Positions 45,005 to 53,247 of a DNA stretch of 64,000 nucleotides are shown in pieces. A program made the position numbers and the translations under genes. Under the pieces are notes generated by a model that was given only the letters and a program-made list of their open reading frames with translations, made no database searches and was not told where the DNA came from. Numbering within the stretch: position 1 is the stretch's first letter; each line of letters begins with the position of its first letter. Where the stretch lies: assembly GCF_013390595.1 (NCBI RefSeq), contig NZ_JACAWV010000022.1:1116001-1180000 (forward strand), in the 5' to 3' direction. This DNA is from Rhizobium sp. RM (GTDB lineage: Bacteria > Pseudomonadota > Alphaproteobacteria > Rhizobiales > Rhizobiaceae).

Positions 45005-46420
45005 ATGGTAGACTACGCCAAGATCAAGCAGGAGCTGGAAGGCATCGCCGTTGAGGACAACCCAGCGCTGGTGAGACAGAAAAGCCGCGATTTCTACTGG
45101 TATTCACCGGTGCTGAAAGCCCAGCTCGACAACGTGATCGGCGACCTCATTGTCACCCCGACAAGCGAGGAGGAGGTGATCCGCATCCTGAAAGTGGCCT
45201 TCGCACATGGCGCACCGGTCACGCCGCGCGGCACGGGAACGGGCAACTACGGTCAAGCCATGCCGCTCTCCGGCGGTATCGTCCTGAACATGGCGGGCAT
45301 GAACAAGATCAAGGAAATCAAGCCGGGTCGCGTCATTTGCGAGCCTGGCATCGTGATTGCCGAACTCGACAAGCAGACGAAAGCGCATTCCGGCCAGGAG
45401 CTGCGCTTCCACCCATCTACAAAGCAGACAGCCACGATCGGCGGTTTCATTGCTGGCGGATCGGGTGGCGTTGGCTCGATCACCTGGGGCGGGCTGCGCG
45501 ACCTTGGCAATATCTTGCGCCTGCGGGTCGTGACCATGGAAGCCGAACCACGCGTACTCGATCTCACCGCCTGGGACCTGCAGAAGGTCAGTCACGCCTA
45601 TGGCACCAACGGCATTATCACCGAAGTCGAGATGCCGCTTGCCACCGCTTATGACTGGGTCGACGTGATTGTCGGTTACGACGATTACATGGATGCGGTA
45701 AAATTTGCCGACGCGCTGGCTCATAAGAACGGCATTCTTCTCAAGGAAATCGCGCCGATCGCAGCCCCTATTCCCTACGACTATTTCAATCGCCACAAGC
45801 CTTGGCTGAAGGAGGGGCAGTCGGTGGTGGTGCTCATGGTGGCACCGCATTCCATCGAGCCGTTCGTTGCCTTTACCGAAAGAATGAAGGGCGATATCCG
45901 TTTCCGCTCGGACACGGTCGAGAGCATGAAGGGCATTCCGCACGCCTATGAGCTGGCTTGGAACCACACCACGCTACGCGCCCTGAAGATCGATCCGTCC
46001 TGGACCTATCTGCAGGTGCAGTATCCTGGTCCGGATCACGTGGAAAAGGTCCGCAAAATGACTGAGATCTTCGGCGACGAAGTGATCGGCCATCTGGAGT
46101 TCATCAAGTTCGACGGCCACATCCAGTGCTCCGGCCTGCCATTGGTCCGCTACACCACGGAAGAACGCCTGGAAGAGATCATTCGCATCCATGAACAGAA
46201 TGGCTGCCCGATCTTCAATCCGCATCGTTACACGCTGGAAGAAGGCGGCATGAAGCAGACGGACAAGGTGCAGCTTGCCTTCAAGAAGGAAACTGATCCC
46301 AAGGGCCTTCTGAACCCTGGCAAGATGATCGCCTGGGAAAATCCGAACTTTGATTTCAAGGCTGGAACCAATTACCTTTTCCCGGGACTTTCCGCCTTTG
46401 CGGAAGCACAGGAGGCCTGA
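45005..46420 (+). CDS. FAD-binding oxidase (GlcD/VAO family)
   Basis: A 471-residue flavoprotein. The FAD_binding_4 domain is at the N terminus: TPTSEEEVIRILKVAFAHGAPVTPRGTGTGNYGQAMPLSGGIVLNMAGMNKI, then FHPSTKQTATIGGFIAGGSGGVGSITWGGLRDL. The C-terminal GLLNPGKMIAW is the family ending. It starts 1 nt after the amidohydrolase stop. It probably oxidises an intermediate of the same pathway; the substrate is unknown. Confidence 0.88.
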   Translation: MVDYAKIKQELEGIAVEDNPALVRQKSRDFYWYSPVLKAQLDNVIGDLIVTPTSEEEVIRILKVAFAHGAPVTPRGTGTGNYGQAMPLSGGIVLNMAGMNKIKEIKPGRVICEPGIVIAELDKQTKAHSGQELRFHPSTKQTATIGGFIAGGSGGVGSITWGGLRDLGNILRLRVVTMEAEPRVLDLTAWDLQKVSHAYGTNGIITEVEMPLATAYDWVDVIVGYDDYMDAVKFADALAHKNGILLKEIAPIAAPIPYDYFNRHKPWLKEGQSVVVLMVAPHSIEPFVAFTERMKGDIRFRSDTVESMKGIPHAYELAWNHTTLRALKIDPSWTYLQVQYPGPDHVEKVRKMTEIFGDEVIGHLEFIKFDGHIQCSGLPLVRYTTEERLEEIIRIHEQNGCPIFNPHRYTLEEGGMKQTDKVQLAFKKETDPKGLLNPGKMIAWENPNFDFKAGTNYLFPGLSAFAEAQEA

Positions 46421-46642
46421 GAAACAGGTAACGGCAACCACATATATTTCTTCCGAAGGTACTCCCGAACCCTCGCTCAACAAGCGCGGGTTTCGCACCT
46501 GACAAATGGTGGGGTGAACGGCGATGCGACCAGAGCAAGATGCTCGAACAGCGGATCGTCATTTATCAGGAAAACGGCGCGGAAAAGTTTTCAACCTCAT
46601 GCCGGGACGATGTTCGCTCGGCTGATGACATGGAGCTTTATC

Positions 46643-47224
46643 ATGCGCGTTCTCGTACTGCATTCGCACCCGCTGGAAGAAAGTTATGGGCGGGCGCTTT
46701 TTCACCAGACTTGCGAAAGCCTGAAAAAGGCGGGCCACGATGTCGATGCCTGCAATCTCTATGAGGAGGGTTTTGACCCTGTTCTGTCCGCACACGACCG
46801 GCGCGTCTATCATGACGTTCCTCAAAACGCCGATCTGGTGCGGTCCTATTGCGAAAGGCTGCTTGCGGCCGAAGGGCTGGTGATCTGCACACCGGTCTGG
46901 AATTTCGGTTTCCCGGCAATGCTCAAAGGCTATTTCGATCGCGTATGGCTGCCCGGTGTATCCTTTGCGTTGCAGGATGGCAGGCTGACGCCAACGCTCC
47001 GACATATCCGCAAACTCGCAGCTGTCATGACCTATGGCGCCACACCCATGCGCGCCTTTCTGGCCGGCAACCCACCCAAACGCATCGTCAAGCGTGTACT
47101 TCGCGGCCAGATAAAGCTCGGCGCCCCGGTCAGATTTCTCGCGCACTACGACATGAACAATTGCACCGTTGAGACCCGCTCTGCCTTCATGGAAAAGGTC
47201 AAACGGGAAATGGAGCAGTTCTGA
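46643..47224 (+). CDS. NAD(P)H-quinone reductase-like flavodoxin-fold protein
   Basis: A 193-residue flavodoxin-fold protein of the NQO1/MdaB/KefF group. The N terminus MRVLVLHSHPLEESYGRALF is the FMN phosphate loop region, and TPVWNFGFPAMLKGYFDRVWLPGVSF is the family signature that binds the flavin ring. The ATG at 46643 follows CATGGAG; an upstream frame from 46514 is not coding. It may act on quinones. It lies just past the FAD oxidase but separated by 220 bp, so co-transcription is uncertain. Confidence 0.87.
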   Translation: MRVLVLHSHPLEESYGRALFHQTCESLKKAGHDVDACNLYEEGFDPVLSAHDRRVYHDVPQNADLVRSYCERLLAAEGLVICTPVWNFGFPAMLKGYFDRVWLPGVSFALQDGRLTPTLRHIRKLAAVMTYGATPMRAFLAGNPPKRIVKRVLRGQIKLGAPVRFLAHYDMNNCTVETRSAFMEKVKREMEQF

Positions 47225-47353
47225 CGGAGCGGAGGAGAGCGCTATCGGGAGCGTGAAAGAAGGCAGATATAACCTCGCACTCCACGCTTTCGCCCTTTCC
47301 CCGACACAAGGATTTTCAGATGGTTAACAGATCCTCGATGCGCGGCATTTGAA

Positions 47354-47368
47354 TTAACCTTGTCTTAA
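47354..47368 (+). promoter_or_regulatory. Perfect CtrA box upstream of the lytic transglycosylase-like lipoprotein
   Basis: TTAACCTTGTCTTAA is a perfect TTAA-N7-TTAA match to the CtrA consensus, 54 bp upstream of the ATG at 47423, a position typical of CtrA-activated promoters. Confidence 0.65.
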
Positions 47369-47422
47369 AACCCCACGTTAATCGTTACCAATTTAAAAAC
47401 GACGGAACGAAAGGGTTCCGTG

Positions 47423-48007
47423 ATGCGTGGCGTATTTGCCGTTGTTCTGCTGATGACTGTTCTGGCTGGCTGCGCGACAGCGCCGTCCCAGATCACCAAT
47501 GCCTGTGCAATCTTCGAGCAGCGGAATGGCATCTTCAACAACTGGCAACGAGACGCGAAAGCCGCAGAACGTGAGTTCGGTGTACCAGTCCCGGTCATGA
47601 TGGCGACGATTTACACCGAATCCAGCTTCCGGCCTTACGCCCGCCCGCCGCGCACCAAGCTTCTTGGCTTCATTCCGTGGAAACGCCAATCGACAGCCTA
47701 CGGATACGCACAGGCACTGGATGGTACGTGGGAAGTCTACAAGCGCGAGACGGGACGCTGGTCCGCCAGCCGCACCGATTTTACCGATGCCATTCACTTT
47801 GTCGGCTGGTATCACGCCAAGAGCCGCCGTGAGAACGGCATCGCGCTGAACGATCCCTACAACCTCTACCTCGCCTATTATTCCGGTCATGCCGGCTATG
47901 CGAAGGGAAGCTGGCGCAATAATTCCGGCGTCCAGAAAGCCGCTCGCCGTTCCGCCAATATGGCGATGCGTTACGAGTCCCAACTGCAGAAATGCGGCTA
48001 TCGTTGA
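47423..48007 (+). CDS. Lytic transglycosylase-like lipoprotein (SLT domain)
   Basis: A 194-residue lipoprotein: the signal sequence ends in the lipobox LAGC (C17). The mature part has REFGVPVPVMMATIYTESSFRP, the start of an SLT goose-lysozyme-like domain with the catalytic Glu as E66, and AYGYAQALDGTWEVYK, matching the GxxQ motif region. It would cleave peptidoglycan glycan strands at the inner face of the outer membrane. AAAGGG precedes the ATG. A perfect CtrA box upstream suggests expression tied to division. Confidence 0.83.
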   Translation: MRGVFAVVLLMTVLAGCATAPSQITNACAIFEQRNGIFNNWQRDAKAAEREFGVPVPVMMATIYTESSFRPYARPPRTKLLGFIPWKRQSTAYGYAQALDGTWEVYKRETGRWSASRTDFTDAIHFVGWYHAKSRRENGIALNDPYNLYLAYYSGHAGYAKGSWRNNSGVQKAARRSANMAMRYESQLQKCGYR

Positions 48008-48036
48008 TAGCAGCAGGGCGATCGTATTGTGATCGC

Positions 48037-48055
48037 GAGGGCGGCTTGCGCCCTC
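48037..48055. terminator. Hairpin between convergent genes
   Basis: GAGGGCG paired with CGCCCTC around a 5-nt loop between the lipoprotein gene and the convergent RidA gene. No T-run on either side, so termination is only possible. Confidence 0.35.
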
Positions 48056-48073
48056 AACGCTGCGGCAAATTGA

Positions 48074-48466
48074 TCAAACGACCTTGGCGGCCGTAACCTC
48101 CACTTCGACCAGAAACTCCGGGCGGGTAAATCCCGACACGATGATCAGCGTGGATACCGGCTTTGGGTCGAGCGTATAACGATCACGCACTGCCATATAG
48201 GGTGCAAAATCTTCGCGCTTCGTCACAAAACCAGAAATACGGATGACATCCGCAAAGGTCATGTCTGCGTCTTCGAGGATCGCCTTGATCGCTTCGAAAC
48301 AAAGTTCGGCCTGAGCCGAGACATCAGCGGGAACGGCATCATCCAGACCAATGCCTAGTTGCCCGGAAGTGACCAGCAGCGACGCGCTAGGCGGCACCAG
48401 AAGACCATGATTGTAATTGCCGAAGGGCTTGCGCACGGACGGCGGATTGAAAGTCATTTTGCTCAT
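48074..48466 (-). CDS. RidA-family protein (second copy)
   Basis: A 130-residue member of the RidA/YjgF fold, diverged from the one at 25342. Conserved parts are LLVTSGQLGIGLDDAVPADVSAQAELCFEAIKAILEDADMTFADVIRISGFVT and PVSTLIIVSGFTRPEFLVEVEVTA. The FxVEVEVTA end with the preceding Arg is closer to the catalytic archetype than the other copy. It is followed 80 bp upstream by the mhqD-like gene on the same strand. Confidence 0.85.
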   Translation of the reverse strand: MSKMTFNPPSVRKPFGNYNHGLLVPPSASLLVTSGQLGIGLDDAVPADVSAQAELCFEAIKAILEDADMTFADVIRISGFVTKREDFAPYMAVRDRYTLDPKPVSTLIIVSGFTRPEFLVEVEVTAAKVV

Positions 48467-48546
48467 GAAAAACTACCGGAACAGGGGGACGAACTGTTCC
48501 GGCAGTATCGGCAAGGCGGGAGATCGTCGCAAGCCGAATATGAGTG

Positions 48547-49161
48547 TCAGGCCGAATAAGGCGCCACGAAATCGCGGATTGCGTCGATCTCGTTCGAACG
48601 GATCTCATGTCCGCCCGGATGCCAGATCGTTTCAACCGAACCACCCTGCGCTTTCAGATAGGTTTCAAGTGACTTTGTCAGAGGAACCGGGCAGATCGGA
48701 TCACGCTCGCCGGCTGTCAGTAGCACCCGACGCGATGGTTTGGCGGCAGCCGGTTTTGGCGCGAACGGGATCAGCGGATGCATCAAAACCGCAGCATCGA
48801 AGAGATCAGGGTCTTCAATCAGCACATTGGCAAGAATGTTCGCACCATTAGAAAATCCGAGACCGATGACCGGTCCGGCCTGGTAGTGATCACGGTTCGC
48901 TCTTACGAAATCAGCAAGTTTGGTCGTCGCACGCTGCAGGTCAATCATATCGTAGACGCCCTCTCCGGTTCGCCGGAAAAAGCGCGCCGCGCCATGTTCG
49001 GAAACATCTCCGAGTGGCGAAACAACCGTGGCCTGTGGCAAAAGCCGACTGCCAAAATCGAAAAACTGGTTTTCATCGCCACCCGTACCGTGCAGCACGA
49101 TAAAAAGTGGTTGGCCCGCAGCCCCTGCCCGAGCTTTGTGAAAATAAGTGTCCTGGCCCAT
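48547..49161 (-). CDS. MhqD-like alpha/beta hydrolase (carboxylesterase)
   Basis: A 204-residue phospholipase/carboxylesterase-type hydrolase. The nucleophile Ser is in GLGFSNGANI, the oxyanion region is FIVLHGTGGDENQF, Asp is in AGERDPICP and His in WHPGGHEI. It pairs with the adjacent MhqO-like dioxygenase, the same two families that form the quinone-responsive mhq operon in Bacillus. An AAGGATATT site precedes the ATG. Confidence 0.86.
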   Translation of the reverse strand: MGQDTYFHKARAGAAGQPLFIVLHGTGGDENQFFDFGSRLLPQATVVSPLGDVSEHGAARFFRRTGEGVYDMIDLQRATTKLADFVRANRDHYQAGPVIGLGFSNGANILANVLIEDPDLFDAAVLMHPLIPFAPKPAAAKPSRRVLLTAGERDPICPVPLTKSLETYLKAQGGSVETIWHPGGHEIRSNEIDAIRDFVAPYSA

Positions 49162-49291
49162 AAATAATATCCTTCCGTTTCCAGTCCCGATCGCTCAGGC
49201 TTGGCCACCCGTCCAGATGGCGCGCAGGCCCTCGGCCTAACCCGAGGGCGACGGTTTTCGTGTTTGTTTCCAACGATCGAAAAGCCGGTCC

Positions 49292-50236
49292 TTATGCCGC
49301 TTTTTCGTCGCCCAGCGGTTCGAGATGCTCTTCCAGAACGGAACGCAGATGCGCGTGCTGGGTCGGCAACTTCAGTGCTTCACCGAGATGGGCCGTGTCT
49401 TCGTCACGATCGAAACCCGGCTCGTTCGTTGCCACTTCGAACAACACACCGCCTGGTGTGCGGAAGTAGATGGCCCAGAAGTAATCGCGGTCGATAACAG
49501 GCGTGACCTGATACCCCGTGTCCATCAGTGCCTTACGGACCTCAAGTTGCTTTTCGCGATTTTCGACAGCGAAGGCGATGTGATGCACCGAGCCCGCGCC
49601 GAGTTTGGCGCCGGAAATATTCGGCATGGTCTCGATATCGATGAAATCCGCACCATTGCCGCCGGGCATACCAAGACGCAACACGCCATCCTGACGATCA
49701 ACTTCCTGATAACCCATGAACTTCAACAGCTCAGCCGTCGCACCTTCATCGCGCAGCCGAAGCGAGGCACCCTGGAAACCGCGGATTGCCTGATCTTCTC
49801 CGACGCCGTTGCCTGTCCACTGTGGACGCGCATCGTCGCGAACTTCAACCAGAGCAAAACCATCGCCATCAGGACCGGCAAAATGCAGGCGCCTGTTGCC
49901 GAAGGCCTCATCAGCCTTCAAGCCGTCAACACCAGCCTTGGAAAGGCGGTCCTGCCAGTATCCAAGTGAACCCTCGGGAACAGAAAACAGCGTGGTACCA
50001 ACTTCGCCGGTGCCCGGACGTCCGCGAGCGATATGCGGGAACGGGAAATAGGTCATGACCGAGCCCGGCGTACCAACTTCGTCACCGTAGTAGAGGTGAT
50101 AGACATCCGGTGCGTCAAAGTTGACGGTCTTCTTGACCCGGCGAAGGCCAAGCGTATCGGTAAAGAAGCTGTTGTTTTGGCGCGCACTCGCAGCCATTGA
50201 CGTGACGTGGTGCAAACCCTTGATCTGGTCAATCAT
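49292..50236 (-). CDS. mhqO: Ring-cleaving dioxygenase MhqO-like (VOC superfamily)
   Basis: A 314-residue two-domain glyoxalase/extradiol-type protein. It starts MIDQIKGLHHVTSMAASARQNNSFF, the MhqO hallmark with the first metal His; the second domain contributes SVHHIAFAVEN and the Glu in LFEVATNEPGFDRDED. MhqO proteins are linked to tolerance of hydroquinones and catechols. It is transcribed ahead of the mhqD-like hydrolase, with a 130-bp gap that contains a GCCCTCGG/CCGAGGGC hairpin at 49228-49249. A strong palindrome lies 92 bp upstream. Confidence 0.87.
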   Translation of the reverse strand: MIDQIKGLHHVTSMAASARQNNSFFTDTLGLRRVKKTVNFDAPDVYHLYYGDEVGTPGSVMTYFPFPHIARGRPGTGEVGTTLFSVPEGSLGYWQDRLSKAGVDGLKADEAFGNRRLHFAGPDGDGFALVEVRDDARPQWTGNGVGEDQAIRGFQGASLRLRDEGATAELLKFMGYQEVDRQDGVLRLGMPGGNGADFIDIETMPNISGAKLGAGSVHHIAFAVENREKQLEVRKALMDTGYQVTPVIDRDYFWAIYFRTPGGVLFEVATNEPGFDRDEDTAHLGEALKLPTQHAHLRSVLEEHLEPLGDEKAA

Positions 50237-50327
50237 AATAAACCCCTTTGGCTCACTGGCTCCCGAAACGGAGCCGTCCGTGTTTCATGAGCCAAAGATG
50301 GGGCAAGACGATCGGATCGTATAGAGA

Positions 50328-50349
50328 GAACAATCCGAACGGATTGTTC
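50328..50349. promoter_or_regulatory. 22-bp palindrome upstream of mhqO
   Basis: Arms GAACAATCCG and CGGATTGTTC flank a central AA. It lies between the mhqO start (92 bp) and the end of the siderophore-interacting protein gene (45 bp). The form fits a MarR- or TetR-type operator; no such regulator gene is adjacent. It could alternatively terminate the upstream gene, but no T-run follows. Confidence 0.6.
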
Positions 50350-50393
50350 ACAAAATAGCACCAAGCCGTAGCAGCAGTCTTGAACGCTGCCGT

Positions 50394-51482
50394 TCAGTGG
50401 TCGTCAGACGCGCCCATCGTCCAGTATCCGACAGACCGCAACGAGGCTTTGGGAATACCGACTTCATCCGTCAGAAATGCTTTGGCAGCACGTGCTTCGT
50501 TTTTTTCGCAGGCGACGAAAACATGCTGACCATCGTGGTTCTCTGCGAAGGAATGGCCGCGCAGAGCCTGCTCGATCAAACCCGATGTTCCCGCCGGCTT
50601 GCCACGACGATAGAGCCAGGTCCATTCGACGTCGGCAGCGCAGACGACATTCTGACGCTCTGCCTCGTTGTCAATCTCCGCATAGACGCTGAGCTTTTTA
50701 CCAGCCGGCATCTCCGCCGCCATCCGCAACATCACCGGTAGCGCCGTCTCGTCACCAGCAAACACATAACGGTCGGCCTCCGGGCAAACACCACTGGCAC
50801 CGATAATGCCGACAACATCGCCTGGTTTCGCCGTCGCACCAAAATGCGCACCCGGCATATGGTCGCCCTCGTGCATGACGAAATCGATATGGACTTCACC
50901 ACCCTCGATATCACCTGATCGGATCGTATAGATACGCCGGGTCAACAGATCATCGCCTTCCGGCCAGATGATTGCTCCGGTTTGGGAAAGATAGGGCCAG
51001 ACCGGCGCACGGCCCTGGTCGGGAACCAGAAGCAATCGGACATGCATGCCGCTGGTGACCAGTTTCTCAATGCCGTTTTCGACAGACACCACCAGACGAC
51101 GCATGTTGGGTGTCAGATTATAGGCGCGTGCAATCTTGCCGACGAAGAGATTGGGCAATTCGCGCTGATCCGCGCCATGGCCGACCCAACGGAAATCGAG
51201 ACCTGTCTCGCCGGAAAACTCAACGATATGCTCCGCCACCATGGCCTTTACGGACATCAGCACGTTTTCAGACACGCAACTGACCCGAGCCGCAAACTGG
51301 CCGCCCTCCGCGCTGAAGCTGCCGTGACCGTACTCCGCCTTGAAACGAACCGTCGCGCCATCCCGGCGCATATCCATATGCTCGGCGAAATGATCCTCAA
51401 AGGCATTTACGATGGCGAGCGGATCGGCGAGTGCAACAGAGGTTTCAGCGGATAGAAGAGACACGGAAAACAAATCCTTCAC
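50394..51482 (-). CDS. Siderophore-interacting protein with N-terminal DUF2218 domain
   Basis: A 362-residue flavin-dependent ferric-siderophore reductase candidate. Residues about 1-100 are a DUF2218-like domain (VNAFEDHFAEHMDMRRDGATVRFKAEYGHGSF). From about residue 115 the FAD-binding part follows (ARAYNLTPNMRRLVVS, RRIYTIRSGDIEGGEVHIDFVMHEGD), and the SIP NAD(P)-binding part ends with VFVACEKNEARAAKAFL. It releases iron from siderophores in the cytosol in known relatives. Single gene; the heme locus is about 2 kb away. Confidence 0.88.
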   Translation of the reverse strand: MKDLFSVSLLSAETSVALADPLAIVNAFEDHFAEHMDMRRDGATVRFKAEYGHGSFSAEGGQFAARVSCVSENVLMSVKAMVAEHIVEFSGETGLDFRWVGHGADQRELPNLFVGKIARAYNLTPNMRRLVVSVENGIEKLVTSGMHVRLLLVPDQGRAPVWPYLSQTGAIIWPEGDDLLTRRIYTIRSGDIEGGEVHIDFVMHEGDHMPGAHFGATAKPGDVVGIIGASGVCPEADRYVFAGDETALPVMLRMAAEMPAGKKLSVYAEIDNEAERQNVVCAADVEWTWLYRRGKPAGTSGLIEQALRGHSFAENHDGQHVFVACEKNEARAAKAFLTDEVGIPKASLRSVGYWTMGASDDH

Positions 51483-51542
51483 TTTGTAGTCCGGTTATCT
51501 TTAATGCCGACAACCGCAAAGCGCAAAGAGATTTATGAGCCT

Positions 51543-52256
51543 CTAAAGAAGGTTTTTTTCACCACCTGCCACATCGGGCAACTGCCAATCGATCGGCTCA
51601 CGCCCATGCGACGCAAGAAACTCATTGGCCTTGGAGAAATGGCGATTGCCGAAAAAGCCATTATGCGCCGAAAGTGGCGATGGATGTGGTGAGCGCAGCA
51701 CCAGATGCTTCGTCTGATCTACGAAGGAAGCTTTTTTCTGGGCGTAGGAGCCCCACAGAAGGAAAACGACGTGATCACACTCGTCGTTGACGGCACGGAT
51801 CACGGCATCCGTGAATTTTTCCCAGCCCTGGCCTTGATGGGACGCCGCGCGAGCCTCTTCAACCGTCAGAACGCTGTTGAGCAAAAGAACGCCCTGCCTT
51901 GCCCAGCTTTCCAGAAAACCGTGTCGGACGGGGTGAATACCGAGATCGCTCTGCAGCTCCTTGTAGATATTCACCAGAGACGGCGGAATACGGACACCCG
52001 GCTGCACCGAGAAACAGAGCCCGTGCGCCTGTCCCTGACCGTGATAGGGGTCCTGCCCGAGTATGACGACCTTGACCTCGTCGAGCGGCGTGAGATCAAG
52101 CGCCCGGAAATATTCCGGGCCTTTGGGAAAGATATGTTTGCCAGCCGTTTTTTCGGCGAGCAGGAAGTCTTTCAGCTTCTGCATATAGGGGCTGGCAAAT
52201 TCAGGCGAGAGAACGCGTTTCCAGCTTTCTTCCAGTTTGACGCCTGCTTCTGCCAT
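51543..52256 (-). CDS. ung: Uracil-DNA glycosylase Ung
   Basis: Removes uracil from DNA as the first step of base excision repair. 237 residues, family 1. Catalytic D69 is in the water-activating loop GQDPYHG, and H191 in the Leu-intercalation loop [28 protein letters not shown] is the uracil-binding strand. Full length with the ATG at 52256. It starts 15 bp after the glyoxalase-family gene stop, so the two probably share a transcript. Confidence 0.96.
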   Translation of the reverse strand: MAEAGVKLEESWKRVLSPEFASPYMQKLKDFLLAEKTAGKHIFPKGPEYFRALDLTPLDEVKVVILGQDPYHGQGQAHGLCFSVQPGVRIPPSLVNIYKELQSDLGIHPVRHGFLESWARQGVLLLNSVLTVEEARAASHQGQGWEKFTDAVIRAVNDECDHVVFLLWGSYAQKKASFVDQTKHLVLRSPHPSPLSAHNGFFGNRHFSKANEFLASHGREPIDWQLPDVAGGEKNLL

Positions 52257-52271
52257 GAAAGCCCCTCTTGC

Positions 52272-52667
52272 TTACTTGAACCGGTTGCCGCGTTGCAGCA
52301 CTTCAATCTTGTATCCATCCGGATCGCAGATGAAGAAATATTTTGCAAATGGAGCGCCTTTGTAATCGGCCTCGATGATCTTGCCAGCCGATAGACCAAG
52401 CTCGGTAAAGCGTTGATGCTCGGCTTCCACATTTGCAACGCTGACAGCAAGATGACCGTAACCGTCGCCCAGAGCGTAAGGTACTTCTCGTCCCTTGTTG
52501 ACCGTCAGTTCAAGCTCGAAATCTCCTTCGGCATTGCTGAGATAGATGAGAGTGAAATTCTCGAACTCGGCACGTTCCGCGACCTCAAGTCCGAAAGCCT
52601 GCTTGTAAAACTCCACCGAACGTTTTTCGTCCAGCACCCGGACCATCGAGTGGATTAGCTTGGCCAT
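52272..52667 (-). CDS. Glyoxalase I-family (VOC) protein, lactoylglutathione lyase-like
   Basis: A 131-residue single-domain VOC protein. MAKLIHSMVRVLDEKRSVEFYKQAFGLEVAER gives the first metal His, FELELTV the Glu, YGHLAVSVANVEAEHQRF the second His and YFFICDPDGYKIEVLQRG the second Glu. These are the four ligands of glyoxalase I. The ATG at 52667 gives the family length; the frame opens at 52754 but lacks coding character. Likely detoxifies methylglyoxal-glutathione. Confidence 0.88.
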   Translation of the reverse strand: MAKLIHSMVRVLDEKRSVEFYKQAFGLEVAERAEFENFTLIYLSNAEGDFELELTVNKGREVPYALGDGYGHLAVSVANVEAEHQRFTELGLSAGKIIEADYKGAPFAKYFFICDPDGYKIEVLQRGNRFK

Positions 52668-52821
52668 GGTGTTTTCCTTCTTCTTACCGCGTCGTGGCCG
52701 GTTATGCTCCGGACATCGCGGCAACGGGATAAAGACAGAGTGAGGTGCTTTCAACCCTTAAAGACGTCAGGACAGTTGCATCCCCGCAGAACGTGATAAC
52801 GCAAACGTCGCGAAATTCCAC

Positions 52822-52846
52822 TATCATGAGTAGTGCGCTCATGATA
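52822..52846. promoter_or_regulatory. Palindrome just upstream of ybaN
   Basis: TATCATGAG and CTCATGATA form 9-bp perfect arms around a 7-nt spacer, ending 12 bp before the ybaN ATG. It covers where a promoter or ribosome-binding site would lie. Likely an operator or a translation-affecting hairpin. It does not match an iron box I know. Confidence 0.55.
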
Positions 52847-52858
52847 TCGGCATGACTT

Positions 52859-53221
52859 ATGCGCCTCCTATATCTCTGTCTTGGCTGGCTTATGGTCGCA
52901 ACCGGCATCGTCGGCGCGTTTCTTCCCGTTTTGCCGACCACACCCTTTCTGCTGCTTGCCTTGTGGTTCTTTTCGCGCTCCTCGCCAAAGCTCGAAAGAT
53001 GGCTGCTCACCCATCCGAAATTCGGCCCGCCATTAAGGCAGTGGAAGGAAAAGGGGGCAATTGCTCGAAAGGCGAAAATTGCTGCAATATCAGCGATGTC
53101 CGTGAGCTATGCCGCTTTCTGGTTTTTGAGCGATCCGCCACCGCTGCGAGCCTTGCTGGTTGGCGCGGTGATGCTGGGCTCCGGACTTTTCATCATCACC
53201 CGGCCAGACCCGGACGCTTGA
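52859..53221 (+). CDS. ybaN: YbaN-family (DUF454) inner-membrane protein
   Basis: A 120-residue membrane protein. MRLLYLCLGWLMVATGIVGAFLPVLPTTPFLLLALWFFSRSSPKLERWLLTHPKFGPPLRQWKEKGAI is the DUF454 hallmark; three or four helices are visible. No biochemical role is established, though the family often lies beside heme or iron uptake genes. Here it converges on hmuV (26 bp apart). Confidence 0.9.
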   Translation: MRLLYLCLGWLMVATGIVGAFLPVLPTTPFLLLALWFFSRSSPKLERWLLTHPKFGPPLRQWKEKGAIARKAKIAAISAMSVSYAAFWFLSDPPPLRALLVGAVMLGSGLFIITRPDPDA

Positions 53222-53247
53222 GCGTGCCGCCGGGCGGCAGCACTCCC

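Noticed and set aside
49228-49249. GCCCTCGG/CCGAGGGC hairpin between mhqO and mhqD as a terminator
   Set aside because: No T-run on the minus strand, and the two genes are likely co-transcribed; at most an attenuator.
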